Positions 1-8,647 are shown, numbered from the stretch's first letter. The stretch: DNA of 46,520 nucleotides from JAVBNW01 sp031551255 (GCA_031551255.1 JAVBNW010000142.1:1-46520), one strand, 5' to 3'. The notes: generated from the letters alone by a model not told the origin. Made by a program: numbers and translations.

Positions 1-459
1 CTATTCCCCGCCGCCGAGCAGTACGCCAGGCAGATCGGGGTATGGATGCCAATCCGTCGTCTTTTCGGCGCTTGTAATTTCTTGGCTTTCGATGCCCGCG
101 TCGGCGAGCAGTTTGCCCAGCGCCCCGGCGCTAATGTTTCCCTCGACGCATAGCTCTGCGCCGCCGCATTTGTTTTCCTCCAGCCATAGCCTGGCTCCGA
201 ACGGCCCATCCTCGCCGACGGCGGTGGTTCCTACCCGATACCCGCGCGGCGCATCGGGGTCGAGCGTCCTGAGAAAATCCGCGCGCGTGGCGATGGGAAG
301 CCCCAATGCCTTTGCGGCCGCGAGCGCATATTCCATCGATGTGCGGTTGGGCAGAGGCAGTGCGCCGACGAGGCCGAGGCAGTAGGGGCAGGCGCTTTCG
401 TTCCGCGCACAGGTGCATAGAAACTTTGTTTTCGTGGTTAAACCGGCCTGCAGCATCAT
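1..459 (-). CDS. Truncated GatB-like protein (zinc-site region only)
   Basis: The 152-residue product matches only the N-terminal part of GatB, the subunit of the tRNA-dependent amidotransferase GatCAB. The recognisable part is TKTKFLCTC at residues 9-17 followed by ACPYCLGLVGALPLPN at about 23-38, which keeps the four cysteines (C15, C17, C24, C27) that hold zinc in GatB. The segment before it, with the IGLEVH motif, is gone, and so are the remaining roughly 320 residues, including the helical and YqeY tRNA-binding domains. The start ATG at 459 overlaps the stop of the GatA-like gene (ATGA), with AGGGGG six bases upstream, so translation is probably coupled. It cannot be a working kinase/amidotransferase subunit alone. 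It may be a structural partner of the GatA-like protein, or a relic. Confidence 0.7.
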   Translation of the reverse strand: MMLQAGLTTKTKFLCTCARNESACPYCLGLVGALPLPNRTSMEYALAAAKALGLPIATRADFLRTLDPDAPRGYRVGTTAVGEDGPFGARLWLEENKCGGAELCVEGNISAGALGKLLADAGIESQEITSAEKTTDWHPYPDLPGVLLGGGE

Positions 460-1586
460 ACGGTTCCCCCTTCCAACGCGTTGATGATTTGCAAAAGCGC
501 CGCTTCGCCGCCCATATGGCCGATCAGCGCGATGTTTCCTATGGATGCGCAAGGCAGGCCGCTCAATTCCGCCGCCATGGCGGCTATGGGCGCGCCGTCG
601 TCCGTGGGCAAAAGCAGCGCGTCGCACGTTTCGAGCATAGAGCATAATTCGCTTGTGATGCGGGCCCTGGACGCCAGCGCGCCGGGGTAGGCGCCTTCGT
701 TCAGCATGCGCTTGCCCAAACAAAGCGCGTTCTTTACCGTAGGGTAGCAATCGTCCGGCTCGTATCCGGCGAGGGTGAATAAGGCCTCCACGGCCTCGAT
801 TGCCGCGTGGGTTTCCGCGATGGCTTCGGGCATCGTTGCCGGAACTTGGACGAAACCCAACATCTTAAACGGGGCGAAGTTTGCGTCTTCTATCGCGCCG
901 ATCTTCATCCCCTTCACCGACTGGCCGAATAACCGTGCATAATTATAGCAGTTAGGGCGCAGCATCGCCGGATCGTAGGGATCAAAATCGCTGATCGCAT
1001 CCATCATCATCGCAACGTCTTTGGTGGTGGAGGCTGCGATGCCCACCTGCTTAAGCGACGGCGCTGCCATGGCAACGCCGTAACGCGACACCGTGCCGAA
1101 AGAGGGTTTGAGCGCCGCAATATCTTCTTGAAACATTGTGTGTGGCGTGCAGGGCAGTACGTTTAAGGCCAGCGCGGCAAGGCATACCTTCGAAAGCACG
1201 GCATGGCCGGCGGCGAAGCTCTGTACGCCCAACCCGAAGGGCGAGCCCGCGAGCATGCCTACGATCAGCGCGCCGTAGCCATCCAGCTTGTGTAAGATCG
1301 TCGCGTCGTATGTAGGCGCTTCCCTACCATAAAATTCGTTAAAGTTATCGATGCCCGCGACGCATAGCGTGTCCTCGACGGCTATGGGAACCCCGGTGGT
1401 GTCGCGGGCGGAGCGCTCGGCGATGCGCTCGGCGGCGTAGATAGCGCGTGCAAGCGCTCGCCGCGTAAGCGGTACGGAAAACATCTCGCTTTCGGTGCCT
1501 TGGCATAGCATCACAGCCTCGCGCGGCGAGATTTCGCCCTTATCCAGCATGCCGCGCAGCGAAGACGCGGTTAAGCGCTTTCTCAC
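456..1586 (-). CDS. GatA-like amidase homologue lacking catalytic residues
   Basis: This is a 376-residue homologue of GatA and the amidase-signature family, shorter than the usual 480-490. Recognisable blocks are TGVPIAVEDTLCVAGID (64-80) and ALKPSFGTVSRYG (158-170), which correspond to the GatA blocks around PIAIKDNI and LKPTYGRVSRYG. The catalytic Lys of the Ser-cisSer-Lys triad is Glu71 here. The glycine/serine-rich signature GGSSGGS and the second serine block (SDTGGS) are replaced by unrelated residues at 120-150. Amidase activity is therefore not expected. The frame is intact, begins with GTG preceded by AAGGAAG, and overlaps both neighbours by four bases. This looks like a retained pseudoenzyme in a gatCAB-like operon rather than a fresh pseudogene, but its role is unknown. 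Confidence 0.75.
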   Translation of the reverse strand: MRKRLTASSLRGMLDKGEISPREAVMLCQGTESEMFSVPLTRRALARAIYAAERIAERSARDTTGVPIAVEDTLCVAGIDNFNEFYGREAPTYDATILHKLDGYGALIVGMLAGSPFGLGVQSFAAGHAVLSKVCLAALALNVLPCTPHTMFQEDIAALKPSFGTVSRYGVAMAAPSLKQVGIAASTTKDVAMMMDAISDFDPYDPAMLRPNCYNYARLFGQSVKGMKIGAIEDANFAPFKMLGFVQVPATMPEAIAETHAAIEAVEALFTLAGYEPDDCYPTVKNALCLGKRMLNEGAYPGALASRARITSELCSMLETCDALLLPTDDGAPIAAMAAELSGLPCASIGNIALIGHMGGEAALLQIINALEGGTV

Positions 1587-1921
1587 TTGATCACTTCCTT
1601 ACGCGTCGATGATACATGGTCGATGCGCAAAGCGCTTATTTCCCGCGCAGGTAGCGCATAGATGGGGCCGCGTGTATCCGCCAGCGATAGCGCGGCTTGC
1701 CCGCGCTCGCGAGTATACCGAAGTAGTTTTTTGTGCGGCGTTTCCGGCCCGGGCGCCGGTGGGATGAGCGCATGGCGGCGCACGAGCGCGCGGTCGGCGC
1801 GCAGAGAGGTCAATGCGCGCGCGGGAAGGGAGGGCGTCTCCATCGTGACGAGCTCTATCCGTGCAGGGGAAGGAGTGCAAGGAGGCTTTTTGACGGCCGG
1901 GTTTAGCACAGTAGGTTTCAT
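1583..1921 (-). CDS. Unrecognised small protein in the gatC position
   Basis: The 112-residue product is proline- and arginine-rich and resembles no family I know. It is the first gene of the operon, in the place gatC would occupy, and its stop overlaps the GatA-like start (GTGA). I see no GatC motifs, so calling it GatC would be a guess from position alone. The start ATG at 1921 is chosen because GAGG lies eight bases upstream. A GTG three codons earlier is possible but would overlap that ribosome binding site. It lies about 20 bases downstream of a good promoter. Confidence 0.5.
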   Translation of the reverse strand: MKPTVLNPAVKKPPCTPSPARIELVTMETPSLPARALTSLRADRALVRRHALIPPAPGPETPHKKLLRYTRERGQAALSLADTRGPIYALPAREISALRIDHVSSTRKEVIK

Positions 1922-1941
1922 CGATTTCACCTCACGGCATA

Positions 1942-1970
1942 ATTATACGCTTTATATGTATATAATGCAA
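1942..1970 (-). promoter_or_regulatory. Promoter of the gat-like operon
   Basis: Read on the minus strand, TTGCAT and TATAAT are separated by exactly 17 bases, and the start codon of the first gene lies about 20 bases downstream of the -10. This good sigma-A-type match suggests that the degenerate gat-like operon is still transcribed. Confidence 0.6.
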
Positions 1971-2115
1971 GACTGCGCCGGATAAACGCAAAAATATGAC
2001 TAACTATGCAAGATCAACGTATTCTTAACCCTATAAACCATTGCGCGCTGCCCGTCTGCTGGTGTATGATGACTTGACGATTTGATGGATTGACCGACCA
2101 CAGAAGGGAGCCAAC

Positions 2116-3141
2116 ATGGACAAGGCGACTCTGCTTTTGCAGGACGGAACCTCGTATGTCGGCAAGGCCTTCGGCGCGCGCGCCGAGGCATCCGGCGAGA
2201 TGGCCTTTTTTACGGGCGTCGTAGGCTGTGTGGAGAAGATGACCGATCCGAAGAGCGCGGGCAGGCTATTGCTCTTTACGTTTCCAACCATCGGCGGCTA
2301 CGGCGTGATACCGGAGGATCTCCCCTCTAAAAAGATAAGCGCGCAGGGCATCGTCGTCCGCTCGTGGTGCCGGCATCCGTCCAACGCCCGTTCTCGCGGG
2401 GATGTGGACGGTTTTTTGCGTGAGGCGGGCGTTCCGGGCCTCATGGGCATCGATACCCGGGCGCTGATGATTAAGCTTCGCGCCGCGGGCAAGATGCGGG
2501 CACTGCTGCTCCAGGGCGAGGTAAAGCCGGACGAAGGCTTGATAGCGCGCGCCGCCCGGGGAACTTTCGAGTACACATATGAGGGAAAGCGCGCGGAATT
2601 CCCCGGCGAAGGGCCGCGGATTTGCGTGATGGACTTCGGCTGCGGCGAGGCGCTTGCAAAAAACCTGAGCGCGCGCGGCGCGCATGTGACGCTTGCGCCG
2701 GGCGCGTTAGGCGGCGGGGTTCGCGGTGGTTTCGACGCGTTCGCGCTGTCGGACGGCCCGGATGGGCAGGAAAGCGCGCCGCTCAAGCTTCCTGTGGGGG
2801 CGCCGGTGTATGGCGAAGGGTTTGGGCATTTGCTGCTTGCGAAAATGCGCGGGGGCAAGGTTTCGCGGATGAATGCCATGCACGGCGGGGCGAACCTGCC
2901 GGTGCGGTGGGGCGATAGGGTCTACATCACCAGCCAGTTCCACACCATGGCGGTATCCGAGGTTCCCACGGGCGCAGCGGAGGTTGTGCGCAATGTAAAC
3001 GACGGTACGGTGGAGGCAATTCTCTACCCGGATGCGCTGAGCGTGCAGTTTCAACCCTGCATGGATGCAGGCCCGCACGACATGGGCTGGGTATACGATC
3101 GCTTCCTGAGCATGGCAAAGGGGGCGAGTGCATGCCGTTGA
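2116..3141 (+). CDS. carA: Carbamoyl-phosphate synthase small subunit, glutaminase triad lost
   Basis: CarA normally hydrolyses glutamine and passes ammonia to CarB for carbamoyl phosphate, the precursor of pyrimidines and arginine. The N-terminal domain is well conserved (IDTRAL at 112-117) and the position before carB is standard. The class I glutaminase domain is degraded, however. The GICLGHQ elbow reads GEGFGHL (233-239), so the nucleophilic Cys is Gly235. The HPEA motif reads QPCM (313-316), so His is Gln313 and Glu is Cys315. The oxyanion LSNGPGDP reads LSDGPDGQ. At 341 residues it is shorter than typical CarA (about 360-380). The frame is intact. It probably acts as a structural subunit of an ammonia-using synthase, as in vertebrate CPS I, unless a second CarA exists elsewhere. 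AAGGGAG lies before the ATG. Confidence 0.9.
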   Translation: MDKATLLLQDGTSYVGKAFGARAEASGEMAFFTGVVGCVEKMTDPKSAGRLLLFTFPTIGGYGVIPEDLPSKKISAQGIVVRSWCRHPSNARSRGDVDGFLREAGVPGLMGIDTRALMIKLRAAGKMRALLLQGEVKPDEGLIARAARGTFEYTYEGKRAEFPGEGPRICVMDFGCGEALAKNLSARGAHVTLAPGALGGGVRGGFDAFALSDGPDGQESAPLKLPVGAPVYGEGFGHLLLAKMRGGKVSRMNAMHGGANLPVRWGDRVYITSQFHTMAVSEVPTGAAEVVRNVNDGTVEAILYPDALSVQFQPCMDAGPHDMGWVYDRFLSMAKGASACR

Positions 3142-6100
3142 GTAAGGGCTTAAAAAAAGTAATGGTCATCGGCTCCGGCCCGATCATCATCGGACAGGCC
3201 GCGGAGTTTGACTATGCGGGTACCCAGGCTTGCCGCGCGCTGAGGGAAGCGGGGCTGGAGGTCGTGCTCGTCAACTCGAACCCCGCCACGATCATGACCG
3301 ATCAGACCATGGCCGATCACATCTACATCGAGCCCCTCACCTTGGATGTGGTGCGCCGCATCATCCAGCTGGAAAAGCCGGATGGCCTGCTCTCCACTCT
3401 GGGCGGGCAGACGGGGCTTACGCTCTCAATGCAACTGGCCAAGGAAGGCTTTTTAAAGGAACACAACGTACGCCTGCTAGGCGCGCGTCTGGATACCATC
3501 GAAAAGGCGGAGGACAGGCAGCTGTTCAAAGACGCGATGGCCGCAATCGGCCAGCCGTGCATTCCTTCGCAGGTGGAAACCACGGTGGAGGGCTCGCTTG
3601 CCTTTGCTGAGGAAATCGGCTACCCCGTTGTGGTGCGCCCGGCGTTTACCATGGGCGGCACGGGCGGCGGCTTCGCCGATAACCCCGAGCAGCTGCGCCA
3701 GATCGCCGAAAACGGCTTAAGGGCGTCGCCCATCACCCAGGTGCTCATTGAAAAGGGCATAGCGGGCTGGAAGGAAATCGAGTTTGAGGTGATGCGCGAT
3801 GCCAAGGGCAACTGCATCACGATCTGCTCGATGGAAAACCTCGACCCTGTAGGCGTGCACACCGGCGATTCCATCGTAATCGCTCCGGCCGTTACGCTGT
3901 CGGTCCCCGAGTTTTCCATGCTGCGCAACGCGGCGCTGATGATCGTGGAAGAGCTCAAGGTGGAAGGCGGCTGCAATTGCCAGTTTGCCGTGCACCCCAC
4001 TTCGGGAGAATACGCGGTAATCGAGGTCAACCCGCGCGTGTCCCGCTCGTCCGCGCTGGCCTCCAAGGCTACCGGCTACCCGATCGCCAAGGTGGCCACC
4101 CGTATTGCGGTGGGCTTTGCGCTGGATGAGATTCCCAACGAGGTGACAGGCGTTACCACCGCATGCTTTGAGCCGACGATCGACTATGTCGTCGTCAAAT
4201 TCCCCAAATGGCCGTTTGACAAGTTCGTGTACGGCAAGCGCACGCTGGGTACGCAGATGAAGGCGACCGGCGAGGTGATGTCCATCGGCACCTCGTTTGA
4301 AAACGCGCTGATGAAGGCCGTGCGCTCGGCGGAACTGGGGCTTTTAACGCCATGGATGCCGCGCATGAAGGCGCTTTCGGATGACGAGATCGTAGCGCAG
4401 CTTTCCGTCTGCGACGACGAGAGGATTTTCGCCGTATACGAAGCCCTGGGGCGCGGCGTGGATGTGGAGCAGGTGCATTGCCTCACGATGATCGACAACT
4501 GGTTTTTGTGGAGGCTTAAAGACCTTGCGCTGCTGGAGCGCAGGCTTGCCGGCGGCGAGAAGCTTACCGGGGAATTGTACCGAGAGCTTAAAGAGATGGG
4601 TTTTCCCGATGGGGCGATCGAAAAGCTGTCCGGGCAAAAGCCGCCCTTAAAGCTTAAGCACTCGTATAAAATGGTGGATACCTGCGCGGGCGAATACCCG
4701 GCGAAGACGCCGTACTTTTATTCGACCTGCGACGAGGAATGCGACGCTTCTTCCTTTATCGCCGCGCAGCAAAACAAGCCGCCGGTGTTCGTGTTCGGCT
4801 CCGGGCCGATTAGAATCGGCCAGGGGATCGAGTTTGACTACTGCTCGGTGCACTGCGCCGCCGCGCTCAAAGCCCAGGGCTATGCGGCCGTAATGCTTAA
4901 CAACAACCCCGAAACCGTGTCCACCGATTTTAACACGGGAGACAGGTTGTATTTCGACCCGCTAACGCCGGAAGACGTTCAGGAGGTAGCGGCCGTTGAA
5001 AAGCCGATTGGGGCGATCGTGCAGTTCGGCGGACAAACGGCGATTAAGCTTACGCGCTATTTGGAAAAGATGGGCATACCCATTTTGGGCACGCCCGCCG
5101 ATTCGGTGGATATCGCCGAGGACCGCGAGAGGTTTGACGATCTGCTCGAGCGCTTGAGCATCCCAAGGCCCAAGGGCGCTACCGTGATGACTACTAAGGA
5201 GGCGCTTGCCGCCGCGCAGGATTTGGGCTACCCGGTACTGTTGAGGCCTTCGTACGTACTGGGCGGGCAGAACATGATCATCGCCCACGCTCCGGACGAT
5301 ATCGTCGAATACATGGCCATCATCCTGCGCGGCGGCATCGAAAACCCGATTTTGATCGACCAGTACTTGATGGGCACCGAGGTGGAGGTCGACGCGATTT
5401 GCGACGGCGAGAACTTCCTGATTCCCGGCATCATGGAACATATCGAGCGCGCGGGCGTCCACTCGGGCGATTCCATTTCCGTCTACCCGTCCCAAACGCT
5501 GGACGCAAAGGCGAAGGATACCATCATCCGCCATACGGAGGCCATCGCCGGGGCGCTTCAGGTGGTGGGCCTTGTGAACATCCAATATGTGGTGTACAAG
5601 GACGAGGTGTACATCATCGAAGTCAATCCGCGCTCCTCGCGCACCGTACCCTATATCAGCAAGGTGACCGGCATACCGATGGTGAACTTGGCCACGCAGG
5701 TTATGTTCGGCGCGAAGCTTAAGGAGCTTGGCTACGGAACGGGGCTGTACCCCGAACGCGACATCGTGGCCGTAAAGGTGCCGGTGTTCTCGTTTGAAAA
5801 ACTTCAGGATGTCGACACGCAGCTCGGGCCCGAGATGAAATCCACCGGCGAAGTGTTGGGCATTGCCAAGCGCTTTGACGAGGCGCTGCTCAAGGGCCTG
5901 CTTGCGGCCGGATACAAGATGAAAAAGGCCGGCGGCGTGCTGGTGTCGCTGCGGGACACCGATAAGCTCGAAGCCCTCCCACTGATCGAACGCTTCCAGG
6001 ATATGGGCTTTGACATCTATGCCACCGGCGGCACCGCACGCACGCTCAACGCCCACATGATCGCCGCCAATGCGGTGTTCAAGGTGGGGGAGGGCGAGCC

Positions 6101-6323
6101 GAACCTGATGACGCTGCTCGAATCCGGTAAGATCGACTATGTGATCTCCACCGCATCCAAGGGCAGAAAGCCCGCGCGTGACGGCGTGAAGATTAGACGC
6201 AAGGCCGTGGAGCGCTCCATCGTATGCCTGACGTCCCTGGATACGACCCGCGCGATGCTCGATTGTCTCCATATGAAGCGGAGCATCGGCAACATAGAAC
6301 TCGTAGATATCGTGAAATTGTAA
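3132..6323 (+). CDS. carB: Carbamoyl-phosphate synthase large subunit
   Basis: This 1063-residue protein has the full CarB layout: two duplicated ATP-grasp synthetase halves and a C-terminal allosteric MGS-like domain. The first half starts GSGPIIIGQAAEFDYAGTQ near residue 14 and the second GSGPIRIGQGIEFDYCS near 556. The last 130 residues contain the ATGGTA block of the allosteric domain. The enzyme phosphorylates bicarbonate, combines it with ammonia and phosphorylates carbamate. The start overlaps the carA stop by ten bases and AAGGGGG lies about eight bases upstream, so the two are co-translated. All recognisable motifs look normal, which contrasts with the damaged CarA and supports ammonia-dependent use. 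Confidence 0.97.
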   Translation: MPLSKGLKKVMVIGSGPIIIGQAAEFDYAGTQACRALREAGLEVVLVNSNPATIMTDQTMADHIYIEPLTLDVVRRIIQLEKPDGLLSTLGGQTGLTLSMQLAKEGFLKEHNVRLLGARLDTIEKAEDRQLFKDAMAAIGQPCIPSQVETTVEGSLAFAEEIGYPVVVRPAFTMGGTGGGFADNPEQLRQIAENGLRASPITQVLIEKGIAGWKEIEFEVMRDAKGNCITICSMENLDPVGVHTGDSIVIAPAVTLSVPEFSMLRNAALMIVEELKVEGGCNCQFAVHPTSGEYAVIEVNPRVSRSSALASKATGYPIAKVATRIAVGFALDEIPNEVTGVTTACFEPTIDYVVVKFPKWPFDKFVYGKRTLGTQMKATGEVMSIGTSFENALMKAVRSAELGLLTPWMPRMKALSDDEIVAQLSVCDDERIFAVYEALGRGVDVEQVHCLTMIDNWFLWRLKDLALLERRLAGGEKLTGELYRELKEMGFPDGAIEKLSGQKPPLKLKHSYKMVDTCAGEYPAKTPYFYSTCDEECDASSFIAAQQNKPPVFVFGSGPIRIGQGIEFDYCSVHCAAALKAQGYAAVMLNNNPETVSTDFNTGDRLYFDPLTPEDVQEVAAVEKPIGAIVQFGGQTAIKLTRYLEKMGIPILGTPADSVDIAEDRERFDDLLERLSIPRPKGATVMTTKEALAAAQDLGYPVLLRPSYVLGGQNMIIAHAPDDIVEYMAIILRGGIENPILIDQYLMGTEVEVDAICDGENFLIPGIMEHIERAGVHSGDSISVYPSQTLDAKAKDTIIRHTEAIAGALQVVGLVNIQYVVYKDEVYIIEVNPRSSRTVPYISKVTGIPMVNLATQVMFGAKLKELGYGTGLYPERDIVAVKVPVFSFEKLQDVDTQLGPEMKSTGEVLGIAKRFDEALLKGLLAAGYKMKKAGGVLVSLRDTDKLEALPLIERFQDMGFDIYATGGTARTLNAHMIAANAVFKVGEGEPNLMTLLESGKIDYVISTASKGRKPARDGVKIRRKAVERSIVCLTSLDTTRAMLDCLHMKRSIGNIELVDIVKL

Positions 6324-6360
6324 CTTGATTGGGCGAAAGACGCCGGTTTATATCGTACAT

Positions 6361-6396
6361 CATTCCCCCGCGGCTAAGATGTGCCGTGGGGGAATG
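6361..6396 (+). terminator. Hairpin downstream of carB
   Basis: A 14-bp stem (CATTCCCCCGCGGC paired with GCCGTGGGGGAATG, one G-T pair) with an eight-base loop starts 37 bases after the carB stop. No T-run follows, so it is either an imperfect terminator or a transcript-stabilising hairpin. Confidence 0.45.
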
Positions 6397-6446
6397 TCCA
6401 CTCCAGGATCGGCGACATAGTCGGCCAACTTCAAAAACGGGGCAGG

Positions 6447-6548
6447 CGAGCGAGAGATTTTTTCGCAGGGCAAGGAGGCGTAAGGGAGTGTAGCCGGCGG
6501 CTACGCTGACTGGAGTTCGACGCCGCCATGTGGAAAAAGATCCGCTCG
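6447..6548 (+). repeat. Long imperfect inverted element, candidate dispersed repeat or structured RNA
   Basis: An outer arm at 6447-6467 (CGAGCG...TTTTTTCGCA) pairs with 6529-6548 (TGTGGAAAAAG...CGCTCG). Inside, GGCGT pairs with a later GACGCC, and GTAGCC/GGCTAC form an apical hairpin at 6490-6504. The pattern resembles short intergenic elements I recall from other Clostridia, though I cannot confirm copy number here because only one copy is in the window. The rest of the 579-base gap from 6324 to 6902 holds only the hairpin at 6361 and an isolated TATAAT at 6636. Confidence 0.4.
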
Positions 6549-6902
6549 AATGCTCTGCTTTTAAGGTTGACCGATTATATACATACGAAGGCAGCTTTTC
6601 CCCGGTTTTCCGTGGATTTTCAGCGCTTTCCATGATATAATCTGAGGGCCGCTTGATCATGTATTTTTCATGTCGCAGAGATTTGCCGTTTTGTTTACGT
6701 TGCGCGCGTATGCCCGCGGTTTCTGCTGTAGTTCCGTTCTTTGAATGACATTGCCTTATTTACCGTCCATATTATTTTCGCATCAAGATCCGGCCGTATT
6801 TTCGAAAGCGCCCACAGCGCTGCCTATGCGGTCGTTTATCGCGGCATATACATAACGAACAATGAGGTGGCGCGGCGCGTGCCACCGCGAAGGAGCATCG
6901 GT

Positions 6903-8486
6903 ATGCAGGAGATGATCGGAAGGGATCTCGCCCCCAAGCTAATTCGCACGCTCATCGACAACACCCCCGTCGCCTACATCATCCTGGACGATCAATACCG
7001 CATTCACTATATCAACGAAAACTTTTTAAAGCTGCGAAATCTTTCGCCCGAGGCGACCATCGGCGAGATTTGCTACAATATTTCCAACGGCGGCGTGCAT
7101 TGCCGGCAATGCGCCGTGGAGCGCGCGCTCGCCACCGGCCGTAAGGCTTTTATATCGCGCAAGGATACGCTGCCCGGCGGCGCCGTGCGCTTTATCGACG
7201 ATTATGCCATTCCGCTGACGCACGGGCGGGGCGAGGGCGAGCGGTATGTGCTTGAGATTATGGTAAACCGCACGCAGGAGATGCAGGCAAGAGAGCGGCG
7301 GGATGCTGACTACGACGAGATCCTGTCCATCCTGTCCACCCTGCTCGAGGCGAAGGATCGCTATACCGCCATGCATTCCGAAGGGGTAAGGACCGCGGCC
7401 GTGAAGCTTGCCCGCGCGATGGGGCTATCCCCTGAAGAAATTTTCGAAATTTCCATCGCCGCCAGCCTGCACGATATCGGCAAAGTGCGCGTGCCGGACG
7501 CGATCATCAACAAGCCCGGCAAGCTTACCGACGAGGAGTTTGCGATCATCAAGCACCACCCCGTGGCGTCCTACGATATGCTTCGCGATCTTTCCAGCTT
7601 CGACAACGTAAAAAACATCGTGCGCCATCACCACGAGCGCGTCGACGGCAGGGGCTATCCCGACGGCCTGGCGGGCGGGCAGCTCTCCATCGGCGCCAAG
7701 ATCGTCGCGGTGGCGGATACGTACGATGCCATCACATCCACTCGCTCGTACCGCAAGGCTCTAAGCCACGAGTATGCGCTGGAGGAAATCGCCCGCGCGG
7801 CGGGCTCGCAGCTGGATGAAAGCGCGGTTGCGGCGTTTCTTGCGATGGACTTTGACGGCGACGGCACCGCCTCCCGCGCTCTGGATGGCGAAACAAAACC
7901 CGTGGAAAGGGTGATCGGCGCGCAGAGTGTTAGGAGCGAGCAGCGCTCGTTTGACAAGGGAGACTTTGTACAGGCGCTCGATCAAGACCGGCTGCTCGAG
8001 GAGATCTTCGACAACACGCCCTGCGGCTATGTGCTGATGGACAAGGGGCGCAAGGTGCTGTATGCCAGCCGCTATTTCCTCGAGTATATGGGCCTTTCCC
8101 AAGAGGATGTGCTCGGCAAGCTGTGCTACGAGGCGGGAGGCGTGGGCTCTGTGCCCTGCCCCGGCTGCGCCATCGAGCGCGCGCTTGAGACGGGCAAGGT
8201 AGAGTATATGCGCCAGGAGCAAGATACGAACAACGGGCGCAAGATATTCGATCTGTTCGGCATGCCGCTGGGCGCGGATGAGCAGGGCATGGAGCACGTG
8301 ATTGAAGTGATCATCGACAGGACGGATGAAATCCTCATGGAGCGCAGGCGCGAACAGGACTTCGGCAAGCTCATCGGCATGATGGGGGAGCTGCTCGAAG
8401 AACAGAAGGCGGATGCGGAGGGGGAGTTGTCCGAAAAGATTGCCGCGCTCAGGGAGCGCCTGAGCGAGTTGATGCGCGAAACGTAA
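6903..8486 (+). CDS. PAS / HD-GYP / PAS signalling protein
   Basis: The 527-residue protein probably degrades cyclic-di-GMP through a central HD-GYP domain (HD at 190-191 in HDIGKVRVPD; GYP at 251-253 in HHHERVDGRGYPDGL), flanked by two PAS sensor domains (about 10-120 and 355-475). Both PAS domains carry the same cysteine pattern: a CY pair, then C-x2-C followed by A-x-ERAL-x-TG (HCRQCAVERALATG in the first, PCPGCAIERALETG in the second). These could bind a metal or sense redox state. No membrane segment is seen, so it is cytoplasmic. The frame is open further upstream, but ATG 6903 has AAGGAG nine bases before it and the upstream part has no domain. The last 40 residues are a charged coiled coil. 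Confidence 0.85.
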   Translation: MQEMIGRDLAPKLIRTLIDNTPVAYIILDDQYRIHYINENFLKLRNLSPEATIGEICYNISNGGVHCRQCAVERALATGRKAFISRKDTLPGGAVRFIDDYAIPLTHGRGEGERYVLEIMVNRTQEMQARERRDADYDEILSILSTLLEAKDRYTAMHSEGVRTAAVKLARAMGLSPEEIFEISIAASLHDIGKVRVPDAIINKPGKLTDEEFAIIKHHPVASYDMLRDLSSFDNVKNIVRHHHERVDGRGYPDGLAGGQLSIGAKIVAVADTYDAITSTRSYRKALSHEYALEEIARAAGSQLDESAVAAFLAMDFDGDGTASRALDGETKPVERVIGAQSVRSEQRSFDKGDFVQALDQDRLLEEIFDNTPCGYVLMDKGRKVLYASRYFLEYMGLSQEDVLGKLCYEAGGVGSVPCPGCAIERALETGKVEYMRQEQDTNNGRKIFDLFGMPLGADEQGMEHVIEVIIDRTDEILMERRREQDFGKLIGMMGELLEEQKADAEGELSEKIAALRERLSELMRET

Positions 8487-8578
8487 GCCGCCTTGGGCGC
8501 TTGCGCACGCACGTGAATGCCGCTGCGTTTCACATTTAACCTATGCGATTCTGGCATCAGGTCGTGTGCTTGTAGGAT

Positions 8579-8618
8579 AAAAAAGCCGCCGCGCAAGTTT
8601 TCTAAACCTGCGCGGCGG
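8579..8618 (-). terminator. Intrinsic terminator of the PHP gene
   Basis: A GC-rich stem (CCGCCGCGCA with TGCGCGGCGG, extended by AGTTT/AAACC) is followed on the minus strand by six T. It sits 30 bases past the stop of the minus-strand PHP gene and could also slow transcripts coming from the HD-GYP gene. Confidence 0.75.
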
Positions 8619-8647
8619 TTAGCTTGGCAAATGCTTATTTGCGGAAG

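Noticed and set aside
1583..1921. Calling the first gene of the gat-like operon gatC
   Set aside because: Only the position supports it. None of the GatC sequence features are visible.
4962..6272. A 436-codon open frame on the minus strand within carB
   Set aside because: It is the shadow of GC-rich carB codons, histidine/arginine-rich, with no family motifs.
6741..6902. N-terminal extension of the PAS/HD-GYP protein
   Set aside because: The open frame upstream of ATG 6903 has no good ribosome binding site and low-complexity content, whereas 6903 has AAGGAG at nine bases.
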